From Notospermus geniculatus (taxonomy: Eukaryota > Nemertea > Pilidiophora > Heteronemertea > Lineidae): DNA of 64,000 bases. Position numbers and translations under genes: made by a program. Location: the NCBI GenBank assembly GCA_002633025.1, contig NMRB01000112.1:170577-234576 (forward strand). The letters run 5' to 3'. Positions 14,201-22,995 of the stretch are shown in pieces. How positions within the stretch are numbered: the first letter of the stretch is position 1; every line of letters starts with the position of its first letter. The notes beneath the pieces were generated by a model. It ran no database searches. It saw only the letters and a program-made list of their open reading frames with translations, and was not told the origin of the DNA.

Positions 14201-17200
14201 CTTGGACTTGAAAGGGTTAATCCGTGATTTTTCGTTAATGTCATGAAATCAGGTTTACCTATTAATCAGGTAATACAGTTAACAATTGTGGCATGTTGTC
14301 ACAAATACTGGTCATTACTTTCGGCTGGTGAACACAGTAAAACCCATCACTCCAGCCATTGTCCCAGCTTCCCCTGAGCGCTGAAGAAGACCCAAAGCTA
14401 ACTGAGTGTGTTCCTGGTTTTAATCTCCTGGTTGGGTTTGCTTGGTTTATGGTGTGTTTCTAATTTGTGCTGTAAAAGCTGATCTTTTGAACTGAGTCTA
14501 CTGAAGGAAAGCATGTGCAGTGTTGTCTTCAGAGGCACGGTACGATCTACAGCACGTTTTAGGTGTCGGCGAGAAATGTCTGTCTGATTCAGTGACAATA
14601 TATTGATACACTCTTTGACAGCGTAGGTTTCCTCCTACATTACATAAAATCGCCCAATATTGCATAATGAGCCAAGTCAGAAGCCCTTGTTACACTACAT
14701 AAAAAACCCGTGTCGAACCCGGGTTTTTTCTGTCCACACCTGTTAAAAACGCGGTGTAATAATCCCCTCCGAGCTCGAACGGGTTTTGGAGAGCTTAATT
14801 TAGGTCCCCGTCACAAAATTTGAGTAGTGTTGACGGGCACCGGGCCTCAGGAGGGATTTTTCACAGCCGGGCTAGACCGGCCGGGTGTCAAAAAACCCGG
14901 GGATTTCTATGTAGTGTAACCACGGCTAGACAGAACTATCACGTCTTTTTGTAGAGATATCGGTGCCATCTGGTCTAGTTTGTAGAGATACTGGTGCCAT
15001 GACTTCCCCCACTCAAGAAGTTGTTGAGATACCAGTCATGCCAGTACCATGTCTTCCGACTTCCCCCTCTCAAAAACCTGTGATGGCCAGGATCGGTGCC
15101 ATCTTGTCTAGTTGTAGAGACACCAGTACCAGTAATATCATTCTTAGTCACTTTTTAGTGCCTCTTTCTCTCATATCTCTGATGTTGCTATCATGTCTTT
15201 TTGTAGAGATATCGGTGCCATCTGGTCTAGTTGCAGATATACTATAATGCTATGCTGTGACTTCCCCCTTTCAAGAACCTCTGATGTTGCTATCACGTCT
15301 TTTTGTAGAGATATCGGTGCCATCTGGTCTAGTTTGTAGAGATACTGGTGCCATGACTTCCCCCACTCAAGAAGTTGTTGAGATACCAGTCATGCCAGTA
15401 CCATGTCTTCCGGCTTCCCCCGCTCAAAAACCTGTGATGGCCAGGATCGGTGCCATCTTGTCTAGTTGTAGAGATACCAGTACCAGTAATATCATTCTTA
15501 GTCACTTTTTAGTGCCTCTTTCTCTCATATCAAACCTTTGTTAACGAAAAAATTATAATTTTCTCACTGACGGCGTCCTATTTCTGGACGCTAGTCACAT
15601 GCCCTTATGAGATTATACTTGTGATTAGCAATCATAACAAATCTCTAACAAAGTTACCGAATTATCCCCACGTCATCTTTCACGCTGCTAGTTCGCAAGC
15701 TGTTCTTCCCAGATTATCGTGTAATTTGCATTTTTTGCCAAAAACGGCATCGCTGGGAGCAAGGAATTATGGGATCCTAATGAATTTTATGAAATCTTGT
15801 CAATACTCTGCCACCTATCTCGTGGACCGCAACGTGCTTAGTGCCCAAATTTATCTTTTGATGAGCATCTTATAGAATTTGCCAACGACTATCGGCTGAG
15901 TGTATCTAATTATGGGATGTTCTGACTCGAATCTTTACTTTTGTTCAGCCGAGAACGGAGCGTTCATGAAATTATTTTTGCACATGGTATGATTAGGGAT
16001 CATAAATTGTATTCACAGTCATTGATGGGATTAATTCTACCTGAGGGTAGGCAGCAAGCAGCACTCGCTATGCCTCTATTCCATTTCAATTATTAGCAGG
16101 CGACATTCTTCTCGCAATGTCGCCAGCAAAATTGGCACTATTTGATAGAAATTTGAAGGAATTTTTTCATCGATCTCTTTTCATCTCTAACATATTCAGA
16201 TTTTTTGATAATCATAGTTTTCGATAATCCTAGGCGTACATACTATTTCAAGAAGTAGAGATCGCCCTCTCTTCCACATAAAGGCACAAGACTGACCCGC
16301 GATCGAACTCACGACTTCATTGGTGGCAGGTGTTGATGTTACCACTGCGCCACCCCGACAACCAGAGTCCTCTTGATACCCTCACCTGAGTCAGATCAGA
16401 TCCAACCTCTTAAGCAAACCTGTCCCGACACTTCTATGAAATAAAAATGCAGTCCCTGTCATCTGCAATTGAATCTAATCAAAATTTCATGGAAAAATTT
16501 TCGGCTGACAGCCTCAATGATTTAATCACATCGATAGTGGGTCTTAATAAGTGCTCTTATGTGGAGGAGGGACTCAAACGAGGTAGTCAAGCGCATTAGA
16601 AGCCCGTGACCAGAAATCAACTTGAAATAGATCATCAGGAAGCGCCATTGAAATTTCTTTGGGGTCTTTGCTGTCGTAATGAATCTAAAGTGCATTAGAT
16701 TAGCCGATGAGTGGTGCTCTGATTTTCAGCTCGACTTGCCTTGTTTGATAACATCCCACTCGATTACGAGTCAAGCAGGTTGAGTGGATCATTAGAAGAG
16801 GAATCAGAAGATGCGCCCTTATTTCATGCATGGAGTCAAGTATACTGTAAAATCTTGCCAGGAAGGTTGGTTCGTTATCTTCGCTCCTCTGCCAACAACT
16901 TGGTTTTGACAGCATGTGATTGGAAAGCCCATGAAAATGCACCAGTGATGCAACATTGCCTCTCTATGTTGTGATTGAAATATTTATTCATATCGTCTCC
17001 ACTCAGCCTGGTTCTCTTCGTAACGTGGCACTTCTCAATAGGAAGCCACCCTTGTGCTCACGGATCTTGTGATCCGAAGCCAACCAAGTAGCCAGTATTC
17101 CAACTTGACATCAAAGTTACACTTCTGCAGTTAATTCAGTTATAATTCAGGTAGGCAGATTTCAACGCAGACAATTAATAACTTTTATAGACTGTTGATG

Positions 17201-20200
17201 ATAATGGGCTTAATTGCTCTTTATTGTTACATGACCCGACTGATGGTTGTGGACCTTGGGTGTGGCACCCTAACACGCCCGATCTCACCAAGTAAACAGT
17301 TTAATGAATTGATCGTCCAATTTCTATAATGATGTTTTATTTCAAATGCAATGGGAATGTATGATGTTGCTAATGAATTTTGACAAATGAGATTACTGTA
17401 AGGATCCATGAGTGATATCGGCTGCTGTGACACGAGCGCTGTTATAGAGTCGTGTTGTTGGGGCGCCATCTGGAAGGTGGCGATTCTCCTTGAGGTACTC
17501 CCCAGTATCCCCCCCCCCCCCAGCGCTGCTTGCTTGCCACAGCTGATCTACGAAGTCAGTGCAGTCAGTTAAAATCTTTACTGAACAAACTTTTACTATT
17601 TTGCAGTGTGGGTTTAAAATCCAACATCCATCATAATTCTGCTTCTATCTTGATGATATTCGTTACCTAAATTGAAAATTTGTGATAACCAAATATAATC
17701 CTGCATCTCGGGTTAAAAGCAGGAACAATCGTCAAAATGAATAAACTCACAAATATGAGTGTTAGTCAATTGGACATGAACTCATCAAACCATGCAATGA
17801 AAAGGTTTTCATATAATGAAACCACATATTTACCAGTTGCTAGGCATTTTGTTTTATGCTTGGATGGGGTCAAGATACCGTTCATTACGTATTACCACGG
17901 AGTACCATATTGAGGAGAAGCTGGTTTATTTCTTTGGCAACCAAATGATAAATATAAAGCCAATTTCCAGAATTTTGCAAAATTTCGACCCCAACCGGGG
18001 TCTTCTTCAGGCTGGAACTTTACAATCTGAAACTCTAGAAAAGACCATGTGCTTGCTTTCTCTTTGGCAACCAAAAATGTTGCGTCTGTCACTTTTGTGC
18101 GTGCCAAGAAAAGCTACACTGTCGAAGGGAGTCGATCGCCACCATCACATGAAGATCGGGTCCTGCTGTGAACCCGGAACGTCAGAGGTGACTAGCACCA
18201 ATGTCATGAATGTTTGCACTACGCCACTCTGACTGCCCAAAAAGTTACCAAAATTCTCAATTCTATTTACGAGACTAAAAGGAGCACGGTATTGGATCTC
18301 AAATGCGTTATTTGACTGCCGACGTAGAGGGAGCCACATAGCGGCAGTAAGACGAACTACAAAAATGCATTACAAAATGTACGTAGTAAATCGGGTCAAT
18401 TTACCGACAACGTAGTTAGTCCCTGGGTTGGAGAGTGGCGCGGTGGCGCTGGCTGTCGAGAAAAAGTGGCAATACCGTGCTCCTTTAAGTCTCCAAAGAT
18501 ACAAATCCATGAATGGCCTTGTCTTATCTGACCTGCCCCTCACCAAATCCATTGACATCCTGGTGAAGAATTTCATTATTTGGCCTAAATCACAATTAAA
18601 ATGTCATTTTATGAAATGAAATACATTCATTTATGATATTGGTATTGTATGATGAGGGTTGAGGCTAATTAAATGGGCTAATCAGATATGTTGAAAAAGA
18701 TGAGTGCTATATTTACCTGATATGATTTCATTGATATTGATTTTATATCTTGCACGATATCAATTATTGATATGACTATTTCAATTCCAGTTATAAACTA
18801 GTCATTTTTTCAAGCAATTACCATTTTATTGGTCTGCATTTGCAATTAGGTAGTTGGCAAAAGTAACGTTTTTAATGGTTAATGTATCTCTACAATTTAA
18901 ACTGTTGACGACGTGTTCTTGAACATTTACTTGTTTTAGCCAGCTGACATGGCGGTGTAACGTTTGTAGTTGCTGATGGATTCTCACATTTCCCTGTCTC
19001 TGCTTTGCTAAGTTCTTCGTCAGTTGATACTTGAGTGAGTTTATTTTTGTCTAAATTAATGCCAATTTAGTTCTATGCCGTATGTTCCGCTAGTTGTCAG
19101 TCGGTTTATTTCATGTCATACGGAGACTGACCCGCTATGAATGCATCATTAATTCCCAGGCCAATCACACAAATGAGAGTGTCTCATTTGCGCAGATCGG
19201 GTCACTGCTGGTGGCCCGCATTGCTGGAAAATTAATTGTATTATGAAGACAAACACGTGTAACTGTTGATCCGTGCATCAGTGATCACCCCGCGGTCCGG
19301 ATGGCAGATCCATTATTTAAGTGCTCATCGTGCAGCCGACCGGAGAAACCTTTTATTGTTCTGCATTACGTGGCATTTGTTATCTGCAATTGCAAATATA
19401 TTTACAAATTGAATTTGTTAACGTTGTCATTGACATTGCTAAAAATTTTCCGTGGCCAGTTGTGTCCATTGTGTTTTTGTTATGATCTCATGGTTGCCAT
19501 GTGCGCGACGGAAGTTGGCTGCATCTGTTTGTCGGTTTTTTGCTGTGGAAAAACATTGATGCGGTCGTCTAGTGTTACTGCTGAAGTGTTTTATCACGGC
19601 GCACTGCCCAGCCTCCCAAGTGCCCCCAAGTGCATCTGCTTCCTCAAAATACATGTTGAAATTTCGCGACCCCACTTCGGAGAGAATTTGCCGAAAAGGA
19701 ATGAGACTAAAGCCTGCCGCACACTGGAGCTATCTGCTGAGCAAAAAGTCAGTCGAGACCGTTTGCTCTGCAGACAGCTCGCTTGTGCGCGTATTTTTCG
19801 GTGAGTTTTCTGCCTCGCGAGGCAGAAANTAATCTGACCGATAAATATTCGTCATTGGAAGTGTCCAAATAATTTTTGGGCGACAAAAGTGCTATTATTG
19901 CACCATTTTACATTATAGTGATTAGGAATCAGAAATTTATCTTTACACATTGTGAGGTGATGGAAGGGGTAAATCTTCCCAAAAGATTGCCTCGTTATTC
20001 CTCTTTTCTTTGGAGTTATTCACTTTTTTCGAAGTGTCCAAATAATTTTTGGTGATACTGTACAGGCATCAGAAAGTAGTCCAGCATCAAGAGTGTAAAG
20101 TGGCTTCTTTTAAAGAAGCAACAACCATAAAAAACTCAAATTATATGTAGTCTGAGTCAAAGAGTGCCTTTTATGATCTTTTACTAAGTGAATTTTTCTA

Positions 20201-22624
20201 ACTTCAATATTGTACATATAGAGTAGTCAGTGTCTTCACGGTGCATTATCCCATAAATTTTCGAACTTCAATATCGTTAGTGTCTTTTACTATCCCATAC
20301 ATTTTTCAACTTCAATAGGTAGTTAGTCTTTTAACATCCCATAAAGTTCCTAATCAAACGGTATCTCCTTTTGTGTCATAACTCTAATGAAATTCCCATT
20401 CTTTAAAAAACTCCCCTTTACTGTCACCATAGAGCCGTCATCCTCTAACACACAACACGACCCTTTTCTCATATTCTTTGATGATGAACATGAGAACATA
20501 AGCACCAGTGACGGCTTTTTTATCACACAGAAATCCTAATTGTCCTCCAAAAGTAATATCGTTTATCCAAATAATCGGGAATAATCACAGTTTATCCGTA
20601 TTACCCATGTTTGCATTCATTTGATCTTCCCTTGTTGTTCATCAAACATCGGTAATTCCTCATTTTCGTCGGCGTTGATCCCCTCGCCGCTGATTATTTC
20701 ATCTTGGACGACAAATCAGCTTGGTTTTCTCTCGTTTGCCACATTGTCATGGTTAATTAAAACTCGGCGGAGATAATAACCATGTTGCATTCTTTTAATA
20801 ACCATTCACGCATCTTATAACCAATCATTGGTTCTTATTGTGGAAGTATGTGGAGGAGACTACTACAAGAGCCGTTCGCACCCATCCTCCACAAATCCCT
20901 CGGGAGTGATTATTATGATGGACACTTATGAAGCAATGTGTGGCGTGACTGATTCTGATGTCTGACAACGTCATTAGGTATAATTGGGAGGGTCTTTCTT
21001 CAACTTGTTCTTTGCTTGAGTGAAATGTTATGGCTCGAGTCGATGACTTGAGATTATCAACGTACGATTTCAAACAAATGCTGCGTGTGGGCCGAATTCT
21101 GATCATTAAAGGTGTAAGCATCCTCCCAACATTGGTTTCCCACTCATGCAGTTGCAGGGTAATATAACTAATGTGTTAACTATCTGCTGAAAATCATCAA
21201 CAGTCCTGCCATGCCACTGTAGAAGCAGTGTTTCATGTCTACGACGTCAGCTGCCTGTAGCCACCATCCTCGGAACCCCTTCCAAAATATCCTGCTGGAT
21301 CTGCCCCTGAACCCAGGACTCAGTGGATGTAAAATCGAAAAGGATTGGTTATTTTGCCGGCACAAATTCTCCGAAACGTTCTATAACATAGCTATCCAGT
21401 AGTCTTTCCAGCAGTCTTTCCAGCTTAGAAAAACTGGTTGTCTACTACCTGCTCCCGAGGGAGGGTGGCTGCAGAATTTATAGAAGACCCTCATATCTAA
21501 AAACGCCTGGTATGTAACAAAAGATGATTATTTTATCTAGATGCTTCGGCAATGCAAAGAAGTGGATGGTAGCGATTTGCCGACTTAAGCTTCATTCCCA
21601 CTAATCAGTGGACATAATGGAGAAACCGGAGCCAAATAGCAAGACATCAAAGGTGAAGCTTGGGCAAACAGCTCAGTGACATGATATAAACCGGTATTAG
21701 TCCCCTAGACGACTCAAGTTTGAAAATGACCAGCTAATTAAGTCTCTAAATTAACTATAAGAAGATTATCCGGAGCTGAGAAATGATGGTGTGTGCCAAG
21801 ATTATTAGGCGGCCTTTTGTCGAATTATTCACGTGTTTTTGTTGTTAAATGAATCTCTAATACTCTTGTCTGGTAGTACCACCTCAGGAACTCTCAGAAG
21901 TGTCGGGTGGACTGGTTACCGTATGGCGCTTTCAGTCTTTCGTGTAGGAATCATTCTGTACAATTTTATGTACTGATGTTCTGCAATATTCGCCCAACTT
22001 GGGGTGAAAGGATGAATAGGGTAGGGTTTGCATCTAGCAGTCATTGCGTACCATTATGTTTGGTCTGCTAGTGGCAGTTTCATTGATGGCACTCCGTGTT
22101 CTTGGGGACTAAGCAAAACAAGAAGGATGTAATTTCAACAAAATTAACGAAGAGTTTCTGATCGTATCATCCATATCAAAGAAAATTATTCTCCTCCATC
22201 ACCAGACAGAACATAAAATGATATTCAATGTAGGGCTTTTTCCAGGGGACATTCTTTCCTTACACTAACGCAGGTTTACAGATATGAAAGAGGTTGCTGT
22301 GATTGAAGTTGTTCCCGTGTTCACTGTCGTTTCCTTGTTGTCTCCTTCCAGGATGAAACAAGTAAAGATTTCTTCGGTAGAACTATCAACAAGCCAACTC
22401 ACATTGTCACCAAAAAACAGAAAACTGGTGAGGGAAAAGTGGTACATGTAATTCGATTTCGGAATATTCAGTCGTAATCATTTGCTTCATCATGACCGTT
22501 ATCTGAGATTTTTTTCTTTTCAGATGATGCAGAAAACCTTCTGAGTGGTGATATTTGGTTTCATTTCAAGGAAGGGTACTCAAATGCTGTGAGAAGAACC
22601 ATCCGCATCCAAGATCTCCTCTAA
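2156..22624 (+). CDS. CHTF18: CHTF18, large subunit of the Ctf18-RFC clamp loader (18 coding exons)
   Basis: In known homologues CHTF18 replaces RFC1 in the nuclear alternative clamp loader with RFC2-5, CHTF8 and DSCC1. It loads PCNA, works with polymerase epsilon and supports sister-chromatid cohesion. Coding exons: 2156-2219, 3290-3565, 3660-3866, 4083-4210, 4373-4512, 4619-4739, 4880-5184, 5834-6085, 6320-6512, 6636-6763, 6926-7130, 7333-7503, 7665-7814, 8035-8165, 8627-8767, 8948-9062, 22352-22427, 22524-22624. All joins keep frame and total 967 residues. Walker A GPPGLGKTT lies near residues 387-395, Walker B LVIDEIDGA near 445-453, then PIICICNDQ, a sensor-type NDIRSCVNTLQ, and a C-terminal tail (WFHFKEGYSNAVRR) of the kind that binds Ctf8-Dcc1. 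The ATG chosen is the first in frame; its product starts MEEDEFEAMFADELDAMNDL, like the acidic family N-terminus. An optional duplicated exon (5361-5657) is described separately. Confidence 0.96.
2399..2976. mobile_element. 578-bp inverted-repeat element in CHTF18 intron 1
   Basis: Termini AGTTTAGAATCCCCGATC (2399-2416) and its exact complement (2959-2976) bound the element. Inner sub-arms at about 2476-2590 and 2790-2905 also pair and are rich in variants of CGTTTCC/GGAAACG. No transposase frame is seen, so this is a non-autonomous foldback or MITE candidate. No clear target duplication is visible. Confidence 0.75.
3290..3565 (+). CDS. CHTF18: CHTF18 coding exon 2
   Basis: Acceptor attacag|gctgtcc joins in phase 1; donor g|gtatgt. 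It encodes a Ser/Pro/Lys-rich, poorly conserved N-terminal segment (CPGSPVPRSKKSLAF onward). Confidence 0.85.
3660..3866 (+). CDS. CHTF18: CHTF18 coding exon 3
   Basis: Acceptor acatttcag|aacc, donor a|gtaagt, phase 1 in and out. It encodes a basic PRRKKPRTQ stretch (possible nuclear signal) and an acidic DDDYFDDFEISPPPSP segment matching the family's 'TPPPSPE' region. Confidence 0.87.
4083..4210 (+). CDS. CHTF18: CHTF18 coding exon 4
   Basis: Acceptor atgatttcag|aatatg; donor gag|gtaaat in phase 0. It encodes the segment before the AAA+ region (TDFVGITSARSGRRFYLARK). Confidence 0.87.
4373..4512 (+). CDS. CHTF18: CHTF18 coding exon 5
   Basis: Acceptor tgcttatag|caaaag, donor cg|gtaaat (phase 2). 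It encodes a helical, charged segment (LQVDDEKRKKLLEESERL) like the family's 'KKQVDGERRERLLQEA' region. Confidence 0.87.
4619..4739 (+). CDS. CHTF18: CHTF18 coding exon 6
   Basis: Acceptor ctttttag|ggaag, donor gag|gtattg. It encodes LWVEQYTPKAYTDLLSDE, the diagnostic RFC-family entry motif before the clamp-loader ATPase. Confidence 0.93.
4880..5184 (+). CDS. CHTF18: CHTF18 coding exon 7 (Walker A)
   Basis: Acceptor atttccag|agcaca, donor ag|gtgaag (phase 2). It encodes LLSWIKLWDYVVFG, a Lys-rich linker, then the P-loop CGPPGLGKTTLAHVIARHAG and VVEINA. Its last 67 bases are the start of the 473 bp tandem duplication. Confidence 0.95.
5118..6063 (+). repeat. 473-bp tandem duplication across CHTF18 exons 7-8
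   Basis: 5118-5590 and 5591-6063 are head-to-tail copies with no added bases at the join. I count 9 substitutions and no indels (about 1.9%): 5 in the intron and 4 in the coding part, all 4 synonymous (CGT/CGC, AAC/AAT, GTT/GTC, GGC/GGT). The pattern looks like allelic divergence, so a haplotype-join assembly error is as plausible as a real duplication. Confidence 0.95.
5361..5657 (+). CDS. CHTF18: CHTF18 optional chimeric exon 8a
   Basis: Acceptor attttccag|tgacg and donor ag|gtgaag bound 297 nt (99 codons), phase 2 at both ends. It fuses the Walker B exon (SDDRSAELF to PLLRP) directly to the end of the Walker A exon (KTTLAHVIARHAG to VVEINA), without a GPPGLG loop. Inclusion would give about 1066 residues with two Walker B motifs; skipping restores the normal 967-residue protein. 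It is a consequence of the tandem duplication. Confidence 0.6.
5834..6085 (+). CDS. CHTF18: CHTF18 coding exon 8 (Walker B)
   Basis: Acceptor attttccag|tgacg, donor ca|gtaagt. It encodes SDDRSAELF, PNCLVIDEIDGAP (Walker B), a Lys-rich loop, and LLRPIICICND. This copy keeps the conserved continuation into exon 9. Confidence 0.95.
6173..6240 (+). repeat. tRNA-derived SINE head
   Basis: An A-box-like gagtggtgcagtgg and a B-box-like GGTTCAATTCC are spaced as in a tRNA, but the cloverleaf is not intact. It lies in CHTF18 intron 8, sense to the gene. It resembles the tRNA-like units at 8470 and 16290. Confidence 0.6.
6320..6512 (+). CDS. CHTF18: CHTF18 coding exon 9
   Basis: Acceptor tttattag|gtatgc, donor cag|gtaggt (phase 0). 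It encodes YAPALKNLRPLSLMLHFP, RLLEISRTEGL and the sensor-2-like NDIRSCVNTLQ. Confidence 0.94.
6636..6763 (+). CDS. CHTF18: CHTF18 coding exon 10
   Basis: Acceptor tgttacag|tttgtg, donor ag|gtgggt. It encodes DVQSASIGQKDLHKSFMDVW, matching the family 'RDVQATRVGLKD..SVW' segment. Confidence 0.93.
6926..7130 (+). CDS. CHTF18: CHTF18 coding exon 11
   Basis: Acceptor gtttatag|gacac, donor gca|gtaagt. It encodes SRFFKVLRIAQATGEYEKI and QGMFDNYLEMKFKD, like the family 'RFYRVLHAAASAGEHEKVVQ' region. Confidence 0.9.
7333..7503 (+). CDS. CHTF18: CHTF18 coding exon 12
   Basis: Acceptor ttttctcag|ataaac, donor gag|gtaggt, phase 0 at both ends. It encodes VNDWLGFIDQINMRIIRKQE and YIPFLMVSFHLYFA. Confidence 0.93.
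7665..7814 (+). CDS. CHTF18: CHTF18 coding exon 13
   Basis: Acceptor gtattccag|aacaat was chosen because it is phase 0 and gives NNLKMTKCTNLVTALLEDMA. It ends LLDIMQPSLRP with donor cca|gtaaat. A second AG at 7632-7633 is possible but opens the wrong frame. Confidence 0.88.
8035..8165 (+). CDS. CHTF18: CHTF18 coding exon 14
   Basis: Acceptor catttcag|gtgaat, donor cc|gtgagt. It encodes VNTQLYSAREKADL, a helical stretch and YNLTYRQEKS, matching the family 'TQLYSTREKQQL..SLTYRQER'. Confidence 0.94.
8363..8441. repeat. 30-bp inverted repeat adjoining a SINE
   Basis: Arms 8363-8392 and 8412-8441 (core GCACTTTCTAG / CTAGAAAGTGC, GGGATCCC) pair with at most one mismatch. They lie in CHTF18 intron 14 and run straight into the tRNA-like unit that follows. 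Confidence 0.7.
8470..8543 (+). repeat. tRNA-derived SINE head
   Basis: GGGGTGGCGCAGTGAGG is an A-box-like start and GGTTCGATCCC is a canonical B box about 50 bp later. The hairpin AAGACCCCGATTAGGGTC sits just upstream, and a relative of that hairpin recurs near 17989. This is a tRNA-derived SINE in intron 14 of CHTF18; it does not fold into an obvious intact tRNA gene. Confidence 0.7.
8627..8767 (+). CDS. CHTF18: CHTF18 coding exon 15
   Basis: Acceptor tatttag|gcaag, donor cc|gtgagt. It encodes VDDVVRFPGMK, RQMTYVAKQLIAREIDLEKM, matching the family 'LTYQTKQLIAREIEVEKMR'. Confidence 0.95.
8948..9062 (+). CDS. CHTF18: CHTF18 coding exon 16
   Basis: Acceptor cattgcag|gaataa, donor gag|gtagga (phase 0). 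It encodes a variable Lys-rich linker with VVPNHMKKLEPKALPTVKE. It joins the next coding exon in phase 0 across a 13.3 kb intron. Confidence 0.85.
9063..11507. other. CHTF18 intron 16, proximal part
   Basis: AT-rich intron sequence. Open frames near 9636-10147 show no domain and no plausible splice sites joining CHTF18. No exon was found. Confidence 0.55.
11508..13518. repeat. ~2.1-kb tandem duplication, copy A
   Basis: It matches copy B at 13627-15678 over almost its whole length, with point changes and indels. It includes an internal 'gagatac(t/c)(g/a)gtgccat' repeat family from about 13060. It carries the empty site (tcagacagaac, about 12627-12637) for the MITE found in copy B. Confidence 0.9.
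13627..15678. repeat. ~2.1-kb tandem duplication, copy B
   Basis: Direct copy of 11508-13518, offset about 2119 bp at the start and 2160 bp at the end, separated by about 108 bp of unique sequence. It holds a 246 bp inserted MITE, and the 'gagatatcggtgccatctgg' block is itself repeated (about 14943-15172 and 15298-15530). Both copies lie inside CHTF18 intron 16. Confidence 0.9.
14682..14927. mobile_element. 246-bp MITE with 3-bp target duplication
   Basis: Terminal repeats AGCCCTTGTTACACTACATA (left) and AGCCGTGGTTACACTACATA (right, complement) match at 17 of 20 positions. AGA (14679-14681 and 14928-14930) is duplicated. Copy A of the surrounding duplication has a single AGA here, so the insertion is directly shown and post-dates the duplication. 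The 3-bp duplication is compatible with PIF/Harbinger-type elements, but the family is not certain. Confidence 0.88.
15679..18270. other. CHTF18 intron 16, middle part
   Basis: No exon is recognised. It contains a tRNA-like SINE head (16290-16362, minus), a poly-C tract near 17510 and a GACCCC...GGGGTC hairpin near 17989 related to the one at 8442. Confidence 0.5.
16290..16362 (-). repeat. tRNA-derived SINE head, antisense
   Basis: On the minus strand, GGGGTGGCGCAGTGGTAAC (A box) is followed by GAGTTCGATCGCGGG (B box) at tRNA spacing. Its start closely matches the unit at 8470, so both belong to one SINE family. Confidence 0.68.
18271..18493. mobile_element. 223-bp inverted-repeat element
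   Basis: Arms 18271-18294 and 18470-18493 match at 23 of 24 positions (core GGAGCACGGTATTG). The right-end block GGCTGTCGAGAAAAAGTGGC recurs near 38727, so this is a dispersed family. No coding capacity is seen. Confidence 0.7.
18494..22351. other. CHTF18 intron 16, distal part
   Basis: No exon is recognised. It contains an ambiguous base (19829) beside the palindrome TTCTGCCTCGCGAGGCAGAA, a 22-bp direct repeat (gaagtgtccaaataattttt, about 19857 and 20031), and a short tandem repeat at 20190-20350. Confidence 0.5.
20190..20350. repeat. ~60-bp tandem repeat, about 3 copies
   Basis: Each unit contains a variant of 'aacttcaata..gttagtgtctttta..atcccataaa'. The copies are degenerate and lie in CHTF18 intron 16. 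Confidence 0.65.
22352..22427 (+). CDS. CHTF18: CHTF18 coding exon 17
   Basis: Acceptor ctccttccag|gatgaa (phase 0), donor g|gtgagg. It encodes DETSKDFFGRTI, the conserved 'KDFFGR' block near the C-terminus. Confidence 0.94.
22524..22624 (+). CDS. CHTF18: CHTF18 coding exon 18 and stop
   Basis: Acceptor ttcttttcag|atgatg. It encodes WFHFKEGYSNAVRRTIRIQD and ends LL-stop, matching the family's terminal 'FNEGVSNAVRRSLYIRDLL', the segment known to contact Ctf8-Dcc1. Confidence 0.97.
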
Positions 22625-22718
22625 AAAATGAACCAAACAAGATCCATGGAACATCACCCTTGGTCTCGAGGAATCTCCTTCACTGATGACTTCATGATAT
22701 GATCTGTTGTTGTGGTTC

Positions 22719-22995
22719 TGTCATGACGTGAGAAGAGCATCTTATGGTCCGTTTTGTCCAGAAAGGTTCTCTCTCTCTGTGTCTCATGATGTGAGAAGGC
22801 ATGTTATTGTCCAGAAAGATTCTCTCATGATGTGAGAAGACCATCTTATGGTCCAGAAAGGTTCTGTCATGATTTGAGAAGGTGTGTTATTGTCCCTTTT
22901 GTCCAGAAAGGTTAGCTGTCATGATGTGAGAAGGCGTGTTATTGTCCGTTTTGTCCAGAAAGGTGAGATCTTGATGAGAGGAGCTTGTTGTTGTC
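22719..22995. repeat. ~50-bp minisatellite in the presumed CHTF18 3' UTR
   Basis: About five to six imperfect units of 'tcatgatgtgagaaggcgtg..ttattgtcc(gttttgtcc)agaaaggttct' begin about 95 bp after the stop codon. Some units lack the 9-base GTTTTGTCC block. It is probably transcribed as 3' UTR. Confidence 0.8.

Noticed and set aside
22719-22995. CRISPR-like repeat array
   Set aside because: Units are contiguous and degenerate with no unique spacers, in an animal gene's 3' region; it is a minisatellite.
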